Below, piece by piece: positions 8,374 through 15,653 of a stretch of 64,000 nt of DNA (the stretch's first letter is position 1; every line of letters starts with the position of its first letter). Where the stretch lies: NCBI RefSeq assembly GCF_000347775.1, contig NZ_APAT01000013.1:186001-250000 (forward strand). Reading direction: 5' to 3'. The notes beneath the pieces are model-generated. The model was not told where the DNA came from, did not search any database, and worked only from the letters and a program-made list of their open reading frames with translations. The position numbers were made by a program, and so were the translations under genes. The stretch is from Marinobacter santoriniensis NKSG1 (GTDB taxonomy: Bacteria > Pseudomonadota > Gammaproteobacteria > Pseudomonadales > Oleiphilaceae).

Positions 8374-8970
8374 TCACGCCATGCCTTTGAAATTTGGCAT
8401 TGAAGCCACCCTGTCCAGCCATGCCAGAATGGCCGGGTAGGCCTCCAACTCGAAGCCACCCTCGTGAGCCACGTGTGTGTATGCATAAAGCGAAATGTCT
8501 GCGGTGGTAAAGTTATCACCTGCTAAAAATGGTGTTTTCCCAAGTTGTTGCTCCATAACTTGCAGAGCCTTGTGACCGCCAGCTTGCTTTGAAGCATAGT
8601 CGTCGGCCTTTTCCTCAGGAAGCCCAAGGTACTTGTTGATGAAGCGGGCTACCGCGATAAACGGCTCATGGCTGTATTGTTCGAAAAATTGCCACTGCAG
8701 GATGCGCGCCTGGGCCAGACTCCCTTCTGGATAGAGAGCTGATCCGCTTGCCAGGTAGTTGATAATGGCGTTTGATTCAGCAAGAGTCTCGCCCCCATCG
8801 AGCTCGAGCAGCGGTATTTTGCCATTGGGGTTCTTTTGCAGGAACTCGTCAGACTTAGTGTCACCAGCCAGGATATCGACAGCAATCCATTCATGGTCAA
8901 TATCAAGGAGGCTACAAACCAGCTGAACCTTGTAGCAGTTGCCTGATTTGGTATCACCGTAAATTTTCAC
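8374..8970 (-). CDS. Glutathione S-transferase-like protein (cassette 4)
   Basis: A 198-residue GST: N-terminal thioredoxin fold starting MKIYGDTKSGNCYKVQL, with the glutathione-contacting segments NPNGKIPLLEL and ETLAESNAI, then an all-helical C-terminal domain with DNFTTADISLYAY. It probably conjugates glutathione to electrophiles; the substrate is unknown. The frame is open to 9000, but the GTG at 8970 is chosen since AAGGAG stands six bases before it and the fold begins there; the longer start would lie inside the preceding attC-like site. It is flanked on both sides by attC-like sites (A and D) and reads in the same direction as the whole array. Confidence 0.88.
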   Translation of the reverse strand: MKIYGDTKSGNCYKVQLVCSLLDIDHEWIAVDILAGDTKSDEFLQKNPNGKIPLLELDGGETLAESNAIINYLASGSALYPEGSLAQARILQWQFFEQYSHEPFIAVARFINKYLGLPEEKADDYASKQAGGHKALQVMEQQLGKTPFLAGDNFTTADISLYAYTHVAHEGGFELEAYPAILAWLDRVASMPNFKGMA

Positions 8971-8984
8971 GCACTCTCCTTTGC

Positions 8985-9069
8985 TATCAACTCCGGCCAT
9001 AAGCGGCGCCCTGATACGGGCGTCCGTTGGAGGCTGCAGGCCGGCACGTACCTAATTGACTTGTTAAGT
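8985..9069 (-). repeat. attC-like site D (after the DUF3291 gene)
   Basis: An 85-bp segment read on the minus strand from ACTTAAC (9069, a perfect RYYYAAC) to GTTGATA (8985). It contains a hairpin GACGCCC-GTATCA-GGGCGCC followed by GCTTA, and an outer pairing GCCGGCC/GGCCGG. Its first heptamer is the exact complement of GTTAAGT, the end of site C. This is what is expected if the DUF3291 gene between them is one cassette. The stop codon of the DUF3291 gene lies in its first heptamer. Confidence 0.55.
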
Positions 9070-9561
9070 GGCCGGACACTCACCATCCCAGGTATGGGGT
9101 GGCACACTGGCGAGTTCACTGGGAGCCGGGAAGGCTTTCTTGAATGTAAAAGCTTCGGAGGTTGGGCCACTCTCTTGCAGAGTGTTCAGCTTTTGCGCTG
9201 CCTCTTCAATTGATGGAATGTGACCGACACGGACCCACCAAAGCACCATGTGAGCCTCGCTCATTTTGTGGAACCACTCTTTTTTGCGGCGCATGATTTC
9301 AACATGAGCAGATCGATAAACATAATTGTGTAAGGCCTCGACCGATTCCCAGAGGGAGAGATTCACAATCTTATCGGAGCCAAAATAATCAATTCCGGTA
9401 GCATCGCCTTCTTCAGTTTGGAGTCGCCAGACAAAGCCCGCAGTGTCTTCAGCCAACCTGTTAATCCTATCGAGGTTTGCAACAAAATCAGCAAGCTCCG
9501 GTGAATCAATAGGAGACTTCAGCGTAGCAATATTGAGTTGTGCAATCTGATACTTACTCAC
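9064..9561 (-). CDS. DUF3291 protein, dimeric alpha/beta-barrel type (cassette 3)
   Basis: A 165-residue protein that I recognise as DUF3291 (SKYQIAQLNIATLKSPI, then GFVWRLQTEEGD and YVYRSAHVEIMRRKKEWF). The family adopts a ferredoxin-like dimeric alpha/beta-barrel related to antibiotic-biosynthesis and heme-degrading monooxygenases; its biochemical role is unknown. The GTG at 9561 is chosen since AGGGAGGAA precedes it; the frame is open to 9603 but that stretch belongs to attC-like site C. It forms a single-gene cassette bounded by sites C and D. Confidence 0.85.
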   Translation of the reverse strand: MSKYQIAQLNIATLKSPIDSPELADFVANLDRINRLAEDTAGFVWRLQTEEGDATGIDYFGSDKIVNLSLWESVEALHNYVYRSAHVEIMRRKKEWFHKMSEAHMVLWWVRVGHIPSIEEAAQKLNTLQESGPTSEAFTFKKAFPAPSELASVPPHTWDGECPAT

Positions 9562-9579
9562 GGCTTCCTCCCTGAAAAC

Positions 9580-9657
9580 ACTTAACGCCACGGTTTGTGG
9601 CAATTTTGGAGCCGCGAAGCAGTGAAAAAATTGTCCGGCAACAGCGACTGGTTATGG
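9580..9657 (-). repeat. attC-like site C (after the nuclease-like gene)
   Basis: A 78-bp site read on the minus strand from CCATAAC (9657) to GTTAAGT (9580), the latter a perfect GTTRRRY core preceded by GC. The stem is clear: GTTGCCGGACAATTTT pairs with AAAATTGCCACAAAC around a GC-rich middle (CTTCGCGGC). The first heptamer is the complement of GTTATGT, the end of site B, in six of seven positions, which fits one cassette between the two sites. It starts 14 bases after the stop codon of the nuclease-like gene. Confidence 0.75.
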
Positions 9658-9671
9658 TTCAGATTCTCAGC

Positions 9672-10652
9672 TTAAAAAGGAATATCATCATCACATTCGG
9701 GTTCTGTGGTGGGGAGTGCTTTTTCAGGTAGCGGCAAACCGTTAGCTATATAAAGATTCAATATGTCTTCGCGATCCATGAAGAGTATTTGGCTCCGCTT
9801 AGACGCATCCAACTTTCCACCGAGCCAGTTTCGAGCCTGCTTGGTAATTTCCCCACCCGCGACTATGAATGCGTGATCAACAAGGACTCGCCTGCTGATT
9901 TCTGGGTCGAATATTTCATGACCAAGCATCATCAGCACCTGATTGTAGATCTCAGACACATTTGCATTGGTTGCTTTGCTTACCCCTGATGCATCCAACT
10001 TCCCCTTTTTGACCTGTATACCGAAGTAGAGAACATGCTGTGTTGGGAGGACATACCGCATCCAGATGTCTTTACCGTATTCCAGGGCCTTATCTTTGTG
10101 GCCCGCTGCAGTTATTCGGTGGTAGCCCAATTGACGAAACAGCGGAAGAAGAACCGCTTCAATAAGTTCATCTTCGGAGCATTGACTCAGGTAGGTGATT
10201 AGCTGGTCCCGCTTTTCTATTTCTTTTGGAGTGAACGGTCGATGCGGGTTTGCCGCTAGGGAAATCGTCTTTGTTCCTATATGGTGGATATAAAGAAGCT
10301 CATCATCGCCATAGAAGGCTTCATAGCCCTCTCGTGATAGCGGCTTGTTTAACTCCTCCAGTGCCTTGGAACGATCGGGATCATTCGGTTCGGCGTCAGA
10401 TTTGTGCATCAACACCCGAAGCACATGGACAAAACGTTCAGGAAGAGCATGAGCAGCCGGTTGCGGTTCTTGCAGCAATTCCTCCAGCCGCTCAGATGTC
10501 CAATGCCAGCGTGTTGAACCATCGTGGACAAAGTCCAGGTCACATTCCTCAAAAAACTGAGTGATGTAGCTGCTCGAACGATATGGGAAAAACTCTTTGT
10601 CCCCAATTACCAGTTCCGCAATTGCCCGCAGATTCCTACTCTTGAACTTCAT
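9672..10652 (-). CDS. Restriction-endonuclease-like protein with AbiJ-type N-terminal region (cassette 2)
   Basis: A 326-residue protein. The N-terminal half (AIAELVIGDKEFFPYRSSSY, then FFEECDLDFVHDGSTRW) resembles the N-terminal domain seen in AbiJ-type abortive-infection proteins. The C-terminal half has a PD-(D/E)xK-like pattern: ALEYGKDIWMRYVLP with a candidate metal-binding Asp, then YFGIQVKKGKL, where Gln-x-Lys replaces Glu-x-Lys, as in many Mrr-like nucleases. A DNA-targeting, possibly phage-defence, role is an inference. The start at 10652 follows AGGGG. The gene stands alone between attC-like sites B and C, so it is a single-gene cassette. Confidence 0.7.
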   Translation of the reverse strand: MKFKSRNLRAIAELVIGDKEFFPYRSSSYITQFFEECDLDFVHDGSTRWHWTSERLEELLQEPQPAAHALPERFVHVLRVLMHKSDAEPNDPDRSKALEELNKPLSREGYEAFYGDDELLYIHHIGTKTISLAANPHRPFTPKEIEKRDQLITYLSQCSEDELIEAVLLPLFRQLGYHRITAAGHKDKALEYGKDIWMRYVLPTQHVLYFGIQVKKGKLDASGVSKATNANVSEIYNQVLMMLGHEIFDPEISRRVLVDHAFIVAGGEITKQARNWLGGKLDASKRSQILFMDREDILNLYIANGLPLPEKALPTTEPECDDDIPF

Positions 10653-10711
10653 CCCGCCCCTGCATGCTTAAAGACCTAACTTACCGAACTGTAGCGGACA
10701 TTCGGCTGAGA

Positions 10712-10796
10712 ACATAACGCCAGCCAACATGCGCGGCTACGAAATGAAGGCGAAGCCGCAATGTAGTAGGCGTCGCCGTGATTGGCCTTGTTATGC
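10712..10796 (-). repeat. attC-like site B (after the UDG-like gene)
   Basis: An 85-bp imperfect inverted repeat read on the minus strand from GCATAAC (10796) to GTTATGT (10712). CATAACAAGGCCAATCACGGC pairs along its length with the opposite arm (CATAACGCCAGCCAACATG and CGGC on the other strand), with the bulges typical of attC. Its first heptamer is a perfect complement of GTTATGC at 11900-11906, the presumed left end of the cassette it closes. It is the best-formed site of the array and aligns with site A, sharing GAAGCCGCAATG. Confidence 0.8.
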
Positions 10797-10809
10797 ACAA
10801 CTTCAAGTT

Positions 10810-11469
10810 TTACAGATTTTTGTAGGCGTGGTAACTGTCGAGTACTTGATGATACAACATTGATGATTTTCTCCTAGCGGCAGGGTGAAAAGCATTGATG
10901 AAGACGACATCCTCATTCAAATGAACTCGCTCGCTAACTTTTTTAAGCTCAGGGAAGATATAACGCTTTACTTGACTATATGTACCGCAAAGCACAACGA
11001 TATCTGGATTTATCAACTCAACCTGCCTTCTAACAAAAGAAGCATACTCATTCGCATGGGCATCAAACGTCTTTCGGTTAGTTCGGGCTTTTCCAGCAGT
11101 CTTCCTTATATTTATATATGCAATGCTCTTAATTGCACTTTTTTCATTTAACTTAGCATCTTTGATCGGCGGCACAACCCCATCATAATTTTGAAGCCCG
11201 TAAGCCCAACGTCCCACCCGACGAAGAACTTTCCCTCGCCACCATCCGCTTTTCTTTACTTCAATAGCTCTATTAATCGCAGTAACAACATTCTGCTTTG
11301 CTTTATTTGTTTCCTTTAAAACAAACAAAACCCTTTTCCCGCTACTATCCCAGTTATCTTTTGAGATCACTCCATCATGGTTGAAGTGCCAGCCTTCCGG
11401 AAATGCCCCTTCCCAGGCATCCATCAACTTATCAAGACAGTCTATTCCGGAAATTTCTTCATTATTCAT
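10810..11469 (-). CDS. Uracil-DNA-glycosylase-superfamily-like protein (cassette 1)
   Basis: A 219-residue protein of lower GC than its chromosomal surroundings. It has an N-terminal VLFVLKETNK, a middle RVGRWAYGLQNYDG, and a C-terminal INPDIVVLCGTYSQV followed by INAFHPAARRK. The order of an LxxLKE-type strand, a DIVVLCG strand and an xxHPxxR motif resembles the UDG-like fold, but the glycosylase active-site motif (GQDP type) is not seen, so catalysis is uncertain. ATG at 11469 is preferred over an in-frame TTG at 11481. It starts 30 bases after the 110-residue gene with no attC-like site between, so the two share one cassette. Confidence 0.6.
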   Translation of the reverse strand: MNNEEISGIDCLDKLMDAWEGAFPEGWHFNHDGVISKDNWDSSGKRVLFVLKETNKAKQNVVTAINRAIEVKKSGWWRGKVLRRVGRWAYGLQNYDGVVPPIKDAKLNEKSAIKSIAYINIRKTAGKARTNRKTFDAHANEYASFVRRQVELINPDIVVLCGTYSQVKRYIFPELKKVSERVHLNEDVVFINAFHPAARRKSSMLYHQVLDSYHAYKNL

Positions 11470-11499
11470 AAAGACACTCAAAGTTAGTTCTTAGAAAAA

Positions 11500-11832
11500 T
11501 CAGTTAGATAAATGAGTAGATCCGTCAGGTAACCATTCGATATTTAAACCACCCTCACCAAAACGTACAACACCTTCCCTTTTTGGTAGTTCATTACATT
11601 GGCCTCGATACTCAATAAAATTATCAAGCAATTCGATCAGGTGCACTTTGAACCCTGATTCAGTAGCCTTCTCAAAAATGTCGTCTTCAACCGTCCAACG
11701 AGTGCCGCTCAAGCGAGATTCATCATCTTCCGAACAGAAAACCACTTCACCATTTGCTTTCACAATCTCAGGATACTGCTTGGCAAGCATAGCAAGACGA
11801 GTAGCTTCAAAGTCTTGATCAAAATTTGGCAT
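11500..11832 (-). CDS. Hypothetical 110-residue protein (cassette 1)
   Basis: I do not recognise this protein. It is acidic (many Asp/Glu), with no signal peptide or membrane segment, and ends in a strand-rich region (VVRFGEGGLNIEWLPDG). The ribosome binding site AAAAGGAG is well placed before the ATG. It is the first gene of cassette 1 and probably co-translated with the UDG-like gene behind it, so the two may work as a pair. Base composition is visibly AT-richer than the flanking chromosome. Confidence 0.7.
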   Translation of the reverse strand: MPNFDQDFEATRLAMLAKQYPEIVKANGEVVFCSEDDESRLSGTRWTVEDDIFEKATESGFKVHLIELLDNFIEYRGQCNELPKREGVVRFGEGGLNIEWLPDGSTHLSN

Positions 11833-11899
11833 ATTTTCTCCTTTTACTCGTTATTCTTTCAGCTTGCGCCATCTAGGCGACAAATTGCGTCGTAGAAGC

Positions 11900-11906
11900 G
11901 CATAAC
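11900..11906 (-). other. Candidate recombination core at the start of cassette 1
   Basis: The minus strand reads GTTATGC, a near match to GTTRRRY, and its complement GCATAAC is exactly the first heptamer of attC-like site B. In a mobile cassette these two ends come from the same circular molecule, so this is the likely left boundary of cassette 1. A full attC or attI could not be recognised to the right of it. Confidence 0.55.
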
Positions 11907-12106
11907 ATTTGTATAGCGGTCGCGATGACCATATTTCCCGTCCAAAATCAACTTTGGCCACGCTCCCAATCTAACCAAAAGTCCCGCAAATTCAATGCCC
12001 TGAATCCCAAGCCTGTCTCAGAGCTTCGATAAAAATGATCACGGTGACCGTTTCTCCTTGATTGGGGGACTTTTCGATCAAGCCGATCACTTTTCCTACC
12101 GACCAA
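11907..12106. other. Intergenic stretch between the cassette array and nrdJb
   Basis: This stretch belongs to a 331-base gene-free region (11833-12163). It holds no convincing gene; a 67-residue minus frame at 11948-12151 runs through the terminator and has no protein-like features. If an integron integrase or attI site once stood at the head of the array it would be expected here, but nothing of either is visible. Confidence 0.5.
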
Positions 12107-12138
12107 ACAAAAAGGCCCGAAGCTTTCACTCCGGGCGT
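12107..12138 (-). terminator. Rho-independent terminator of nrdJab
   Basis: On the minus strand GCCCGGAGTG...TTCGGGC forms a hairpin and is followed by CTTTTTG. It stands about 25 bases behind the nrdJb stop and isolates the ribonucleotide reductase operon from the cassette array. Confidence 0.8.
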
Positions 12139-12163
12139 TCTCGTTACTCACTGCTCAATCACC

Positions 12164-12862
12164 TCAGCCGCACTTGCTGTCGCCGCAGGCGAGGCAGGTG
12201 GCGCAGCCGTCCATCACGATCACCGCCTTGGTGTTGCACTTGCCACACATGGTGGCGTTGGCGGGGTAGTCGTTGCTGGTTTCGTCGTTGGTCGCCGTGC
12301 TCTGGCTGGCTTCAAACTCGGCGCGCTTTTCGGCGAGGATGCGCTTGGTGGTTTCGCTCATTTCCTCGCTTTCCAGCAGGCCGATGGCCTTGAGGTGCTT
12401 CTCGATCACGGCGCCGATCTCGGCCACCAGGGACGGCATGAATACGCCGCCTTTCTTGAAGTAGCCGCCGTTCGGGTCGTACACGGAGCGCAGCTCTTCC
12501 ACCAGGAAGGTCACGTCGCCGCCTTTGCGGAACACCGCAGAGATAACGCGGGTGAGGGCGATAACCCACTGGAAGTGTTCCATCGACTTGGAGTTGATGA
12601 ACACTTCGTACGGCTGCCGGCTTTCGTGGTCGGTGCCTTCGTTGAGCAGGATGTCGTTGATGGTGATGTACATCGCATGCTCGGCCACCGGCGGCTTGAT
12701 CTTGTAGGTGGTGCCCAGCAGGAAGTCCGGCCGTTCGATGTATTCATTCATCTCAACGGGCTTGGTTTCCGCCTGCACCGGTGCCTGGTGCTCGTTCGGG
12801 GTGTCGGTATCGGCTTTCTTTACGCGGTAGCCGACGATCTGGTTGCTGATTTTGACTGTCAT
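12164..12862 (-). CDS. nrdJb: B12-dependent ribonucleotide reductase, small C-terminal subunit
   Basis: A 232-residue protein corresponding to the C-terminal part of class II ribonucleotide reductase, encoded separately as in Pseudomonas aeruginosa. The middle region (LRSVYDPNGGYFKKGGVFMPSL) belongs to the TSCPD-type domain. The C-terminus carries a Cys-rich tail (MCGKCNTK, then CATCLACGDSKCG) expected to re-reduce the active-site disulfide or hold zinc. The ATG at 12862 (MTVKISNQIVGYRV) is chosen; the frame continues to 12955 into the nrdJa end. It follows nrdJa by 28 bases and ends at a clear terminator. Confidence 0.92.
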   Translation of the reverse strand: MTVKISNQIVGYRVKKADTDTPNEHQAPVQAETKPVEMNEYIERPDFLLGTTYKIKPPVAEHAMYITINDILLNEGTDHESRQPYEVFINSKSMEHFQWVIALTRVISAVFRKGGDVTFLVEELRSVYDPNGGYFKKGGVFMPSLVAEIGAVIEKHLKAIGLLESEEMSETTKRILAEKRAEFEASQSTATNDETSNDYPANATMCGKCNTKAVIVMDGCATCLACGDSKCG

Positions 12863-12890
12863 GTTCGTTGTCCTGTGGTCGGTTCCCGGA

Positions 12891-15029
12891 TCAGTACTTG
12901 CCGTAGGTGCCTTCTTTGAGCGCATCAAACAGGTTGGCGGCGGTGTGGGTCTCACCGTCGTATTCTACCTGTTCGTTACCGCGCAGGGTCACCTTGCTGC
13001 CGTCGTCCAGTGTGAACTCGTAAAGCGTGTTCTCGAGGTCTTTCTCTTTCACCAGTACGCCCTGGAACGCTTCCGGGTTGAAGCGGAAGGTGGTGCAGCC
13101 CTTCAGGCCCTTGTCGTAGGCGTACAGGTAGATGCCCTTGAAGTCCGGATAGGCGAAGTCTGTCGGAACGTTGGCCGTTTTGGAAATCGAGGAATCTACC
13201 CACTTCTGGGCCGCAGCCTGGATGTCCACGTGCTGCGCCGGGGTGACGTCGTCCGAGGTGGTGAAGTAGGAGGGCAGTTTCTTGTCCTCGTCGTCGGAGA
13301 ACGGCATGGCGCCCGGGTTCACCAGGTGGCGGTAGGCCAGCAGTTCGAAGGAGAATACGTCTACCTTCTCCTTGGTCTTGCGGCCTTCGCGGATGATGTT
13401 GCGCGCGTAGTGGTGCGAGAAGCTCGGCTCGATGCCGTTACTGGCGTTGTTGGCCAGCGACAGGCTGATGGTGCCGGTGGGCGCGATGGAGGTGTGGTGG
13501 GTAAAGCGGCCACCTTTCTCGGCCAATTGCTTCACCAGCTCCGGTTCCACGTGGGCGATCTGCTGCATGTAACGGCTGAAACGGGCGTGCAGCAGCTTGC
13601 CTTTGAGAACATCCCCGATCTTGTAGCCTTCTTTGGCCAGCTCCGGGCACTTGTTCATCATCTTCGGCGTGATTTCGAACTCTTCGTCCATGATCGGCGC
13701 CGGGCCTTTCTCTTCGGCCAGGGCCAGGGACTGGCGCCAGCCCTCTACGGCCATTTCACGCACGACTTCTTCGGTGAACTGTACGGACTCGTCAGAACCG
13801 TAGGGCATGCGCAGCATGGCGAGGGTAGAACCCAGGCCCAGGATGCCCATGCCGTGTCGGCGCTTGTGGGTGATCTCGTGGCGCTGCTCGGCCAGCGGCA
13901 GGCCGTTGATTTCAACCACGTTGTCCAGCATGCGGGTAAAGATGCCCACCACCTTGCGGTACTTCTCGTAGTTGAAGCTGGCTTTCTCGGTGAACGGGTA
14001 CTCGACAAACTTGGTCAGGTTCACGGAGCCCAGCAGGCAGCTGCCGTACGGGGGCAGGGGCTGCTCACCGCAGGGGTTGGTGGCGCGGATGTCCTCGCAG
14101 AACCAGTTGTTGTTCATCTGGTTGACCTTGTCGATCAGGATGAAGCCCGGCTCGGCGTAGTCGTAGGTGCTGGTCATGATGGTGTCCCAGATGAACTGGG
14201 CCTTCACCGTCTTGTAGATGCGGCAGGCGACCTTGCCCTCGTCGTTCACCACGTAGCCGTCCAGAACCGGGAAGTCGCGGTACACGAACTGGGAGGTGTC
14301 GGACAGGTCGAGGTTCTCGTCGTCCACTTCCTTCTGGGTGACGGGGAAGGAGAGGTGCCAGTCGTCGCCGTTGCGGACGGCTTCGATGAAGTCTTCGGTG
14401 ATCAGCAGGGACAGGTTGAACTGGCGCAGGCGGCCGTCTTCACGCTTGGCCTGGATGAACTCGATCACGTCCGGGTGATGCACGTCGAAGGTGGCCATCT
14501 GGGCACCACGGCGACCACCGGCGGAAGAAACGGTGAAGCACATGCGGTCGAAGATGTCCATGAAGGACAGCGGGCCGGAGGTGGTGGCGCCGGCGCCGGC
14601 CACGTAGGCGCCGCGCGGGCGCAGGGTGGAGAACTCGTAACCGATACCGCAACCGGCCTTGAGGGTCAGGCCGGCTTCGTGGTTTTTCTCCAGGATGTCG
14701 TTCATGGAGTCATGGACGGTGCCGGAGACGGTGCAGTTGATGGTGGACGTTGCGGGCTTGTGGGCTTCCGCACCGGCGTTGGAGGTAATCCGCCCGGCCG
14801 GGATGGCGCCGTTCTGGAGGGCCCAGATGAAGTCCTTCATGTGCTTGGTGCGCACAGACTTGTTTTCCACTTCGGCCAAGGCTTTCGCAACGCGCTCGTA
14901 AGTTGCGTTGATGTCCTTGTCCACGGGTTCGCCGGTCTTGGTCTTGAGCTGATATTTGCTGCTCCAGATGTCCAGCGAAGCTTCCTGCATCGGAATCGTT
15001 GTGATCACTGCCTGTGCCTTAGCGTTCAT
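12891..15029 (-). CDS. nrdJa: B12-dependent (class II) ribonucleotide reductase, catalytic subunit
   Basis: A 712-residue subunit that reduces ribonucleotides to deoxyribonucleotides using adenosylcobalamin, so it works with or without oxygen. The first active-site Cys is in STINCTVSGTVHDS, the radical-site segment is ATNPCGEQPLPPYGSC with the catalytic Asn, Cys and Glu, and HHTSIAPTGTISL is the phosphate-binding segment. ATG at 15029 is chosen because GAGGGTGG precedes it; an in-frame ATG at 15086 would add 19 residues but lacks spacing to its ribosome binding site. It forms an operon with nrdJb. A candidate promoter with NrdR-like boxes lies about 270 bases upstream. Confidence 0.95.
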   Translation of the reverse strand: MNAKAQAVITTIPMQEASLDIWSSKYQLKTKTGEPVDKDINATYERVAKALAEVENKSVRTKHMKDFIWALQNGAIPAGRITSNAGAEAHKPATSTINCTVSGTVHDSMNDILEKNHEAGLTLKAGCGIGYEFSTLRPRGAYVAGAGATTSGPLSFMDIFDRMCFTVSSAGGRRGAQMATFDVHHPDVIEFIQAKREDGRLRQFNLSLLITEDFIEAVRNGDDWHLSFPVTQKEVDDENLDLSDTSQFVYRDFPVLDGYVVNDEGKVACRIYKTVKAQFIWDTIMTSTYDYAEPGFILIDKVNQMNNNWFCEDIRATNPCGEQPLPPYGSCLLGSVNLTKFVEYPFTEKASFNYEKYRKVVGIFTRMLDNVVEINGLPLAEQRHEITHKRRHGMGILGLGSTLAMLRMPYGSDESVQFTEEVVREMAVEGWRQSLALAEEKGPAPIMDEEFEITPKMMNKCPELAKEGYKIGDVLKGKLLHARFSRYMQQIAHVEPELVKQLAEKGGRFTHHTSIAPTGTISLSLANNASNGIEPSFSHHYARNIIREGRKTKEKVDVFSFELLAYRHLVNPGAMPFSDDEDKKLPSYFTTSDDVTPAQHVDIQAAAQKWVDSSISKTANVPTDFAYPDFKGIYLYAYDKGLKGCTTFRFNPEAFQGVLVKEKDLENTLYEFTLDDGSKVTLRGNEQVEYDGETHTAANLFDALKEGTYGKY

Positions 15030-15290
15030 TGCCACCCTCGGTTCTTCCAGTCTGTCTCTTTTTGATGGCGCTGTCTCCAGCGTCATACCCCTTTTAAATC
15101 GTTGGAGCCATTCCGTTCCGGTCTGGTTCCTGGCCGGCCATGGTCAAAACGGGCCAGCGACCACAACATGTGGTGGTTGGTCGTCTGGTGCGTTTGCCTG
15201 CGTTGAGGCCGGTCTGGTATCGAATCATTGCTGCGGGCCTGGCGTGTAGCCCCTTCGTCTGGCCCCCGGGAGGTCCGGCGGCGGTTTTAT
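15030..15290 (-). other. Long 5' leader of nrdJa
   Basis: About 260 gene-free bases lie between the nrdJa start and the candidate promoter. A short hairpin (CCAC-AACA-TGTGG) occurs at about 15161-15173. No cobalamin riboswitch could be built from this stretch: no B12 box with the surrounding stems was found. The open frame at 15094-15459 is not protein-like. Confidence 0.4.
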
Positions 15291-15295
15291 TGTAT

Positions 15296-15356
15296 ACCCT
15301 ATATGTGGGCTTATTTTTCGAAAGTATAACAGGATATAGTGGTGTGTGAACAAGAA
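15296..15356 (-). promoter_or_regulatory. Candidate nrdJ promoter with two NrdR-like boxes
   Basis: On the minus strand TTCACA, a 16-base spacer and TATACT form a plausible sigma-70 promoter at about 15348-15322. The spacer carries CACCACTATATCCTGT, similar to the NrdR box, and a second related palindrome (GCCCACATATAGGGT) lies about 34 bases downstream at 15310-15296. Pairs of such boxes around three helical turns apart are how NrdR represses ribonucleotide reductase genes. The match is by eye. Confidence 0.45.
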
Positions 15357-15653
15357 CGCAACTATTGAATACGGCGAGCCTCGAAAGAAAATCAATGGAA
15401 GAGGCCTTGCATTGGCGGGAAGCCGCGTCACGCCGTGGTTGGGACAGGATGTCGGACAATTACTATATGTTGTGGTTAAAAATTCGGCAGGCGGGGAAGG
15501 GGGCACGAGTAACACGCTGGATAGTTCCCTTGTGCAATTAGTTTTGTGATCCCTGCACGTATCTGAACCGGACCTGTCGCTAGAGTAGTAGGGTGGCGTC
15601 GTAGTATCGCAGTGGCCCACAGGAAGTGATAACCACTATAAAAGGAACAAGAA
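15357..15653. other. Gene-free stretch before the DUF6160 gene
   Basis: No gene can be supported here; the 67-residue plus frame at 15346-15549 has no good start signal. The only clear signals are near the right end: AAAAGGAAC, the ribosome binding site of the DUF6160 gene, and a weak TATAAA at about 15637. This is the outer part of the 624-base gap between the divergent nrdJa and DUF6160 genes. Confidence 0.4.

Noticed and set aside
8285..10796. The repeated sites as a CRISPR array or REP elements
   Set aside because: Spacing is that of whole genes, the sites are only partly similar to each other, and each lies behind a stop codon; the attC explanation fits the end-pairing, CRISPR and REP do not.
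11948..12151. Small minus-strand frame between the cassettes and nrdJb
   Set aside because: It runs through the nrdJ terminator, has an arginine-rich composition and has no start signal.
12843..15065. Plus-strand open frame of 740 codons across the nrdJ genes
   Set aside because: It is antisense to two well-supported genes with clear active-site motifs. Long shadow frames are expected from GC-rich third-position codon use, and its translation is low-complexity (Val, Gly, His rich) with no recognisable domain.
15094..15459. Minus-strand frame of 121 codons in the nrdJa leader
   Set aside because: It spans the candidate promoter and NrdR boxes, and its composition is not protein-like.
15346..15549. 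Plus-strand frame of 67 codons before the DUF6160 gene
   Set aside because: It has a GTG start without a convincing ribosome binding site and no recognisable features; the evidence is too weak.
15608..15620. B12-box-like GGCCACTG on the minus strand (possible cobalamin riboswitch for nrdJ)
   Set aside because: It lies about 580 bases from nrdJa, before the candidate promoter, and the stems of the aptamer cannot be built around it.
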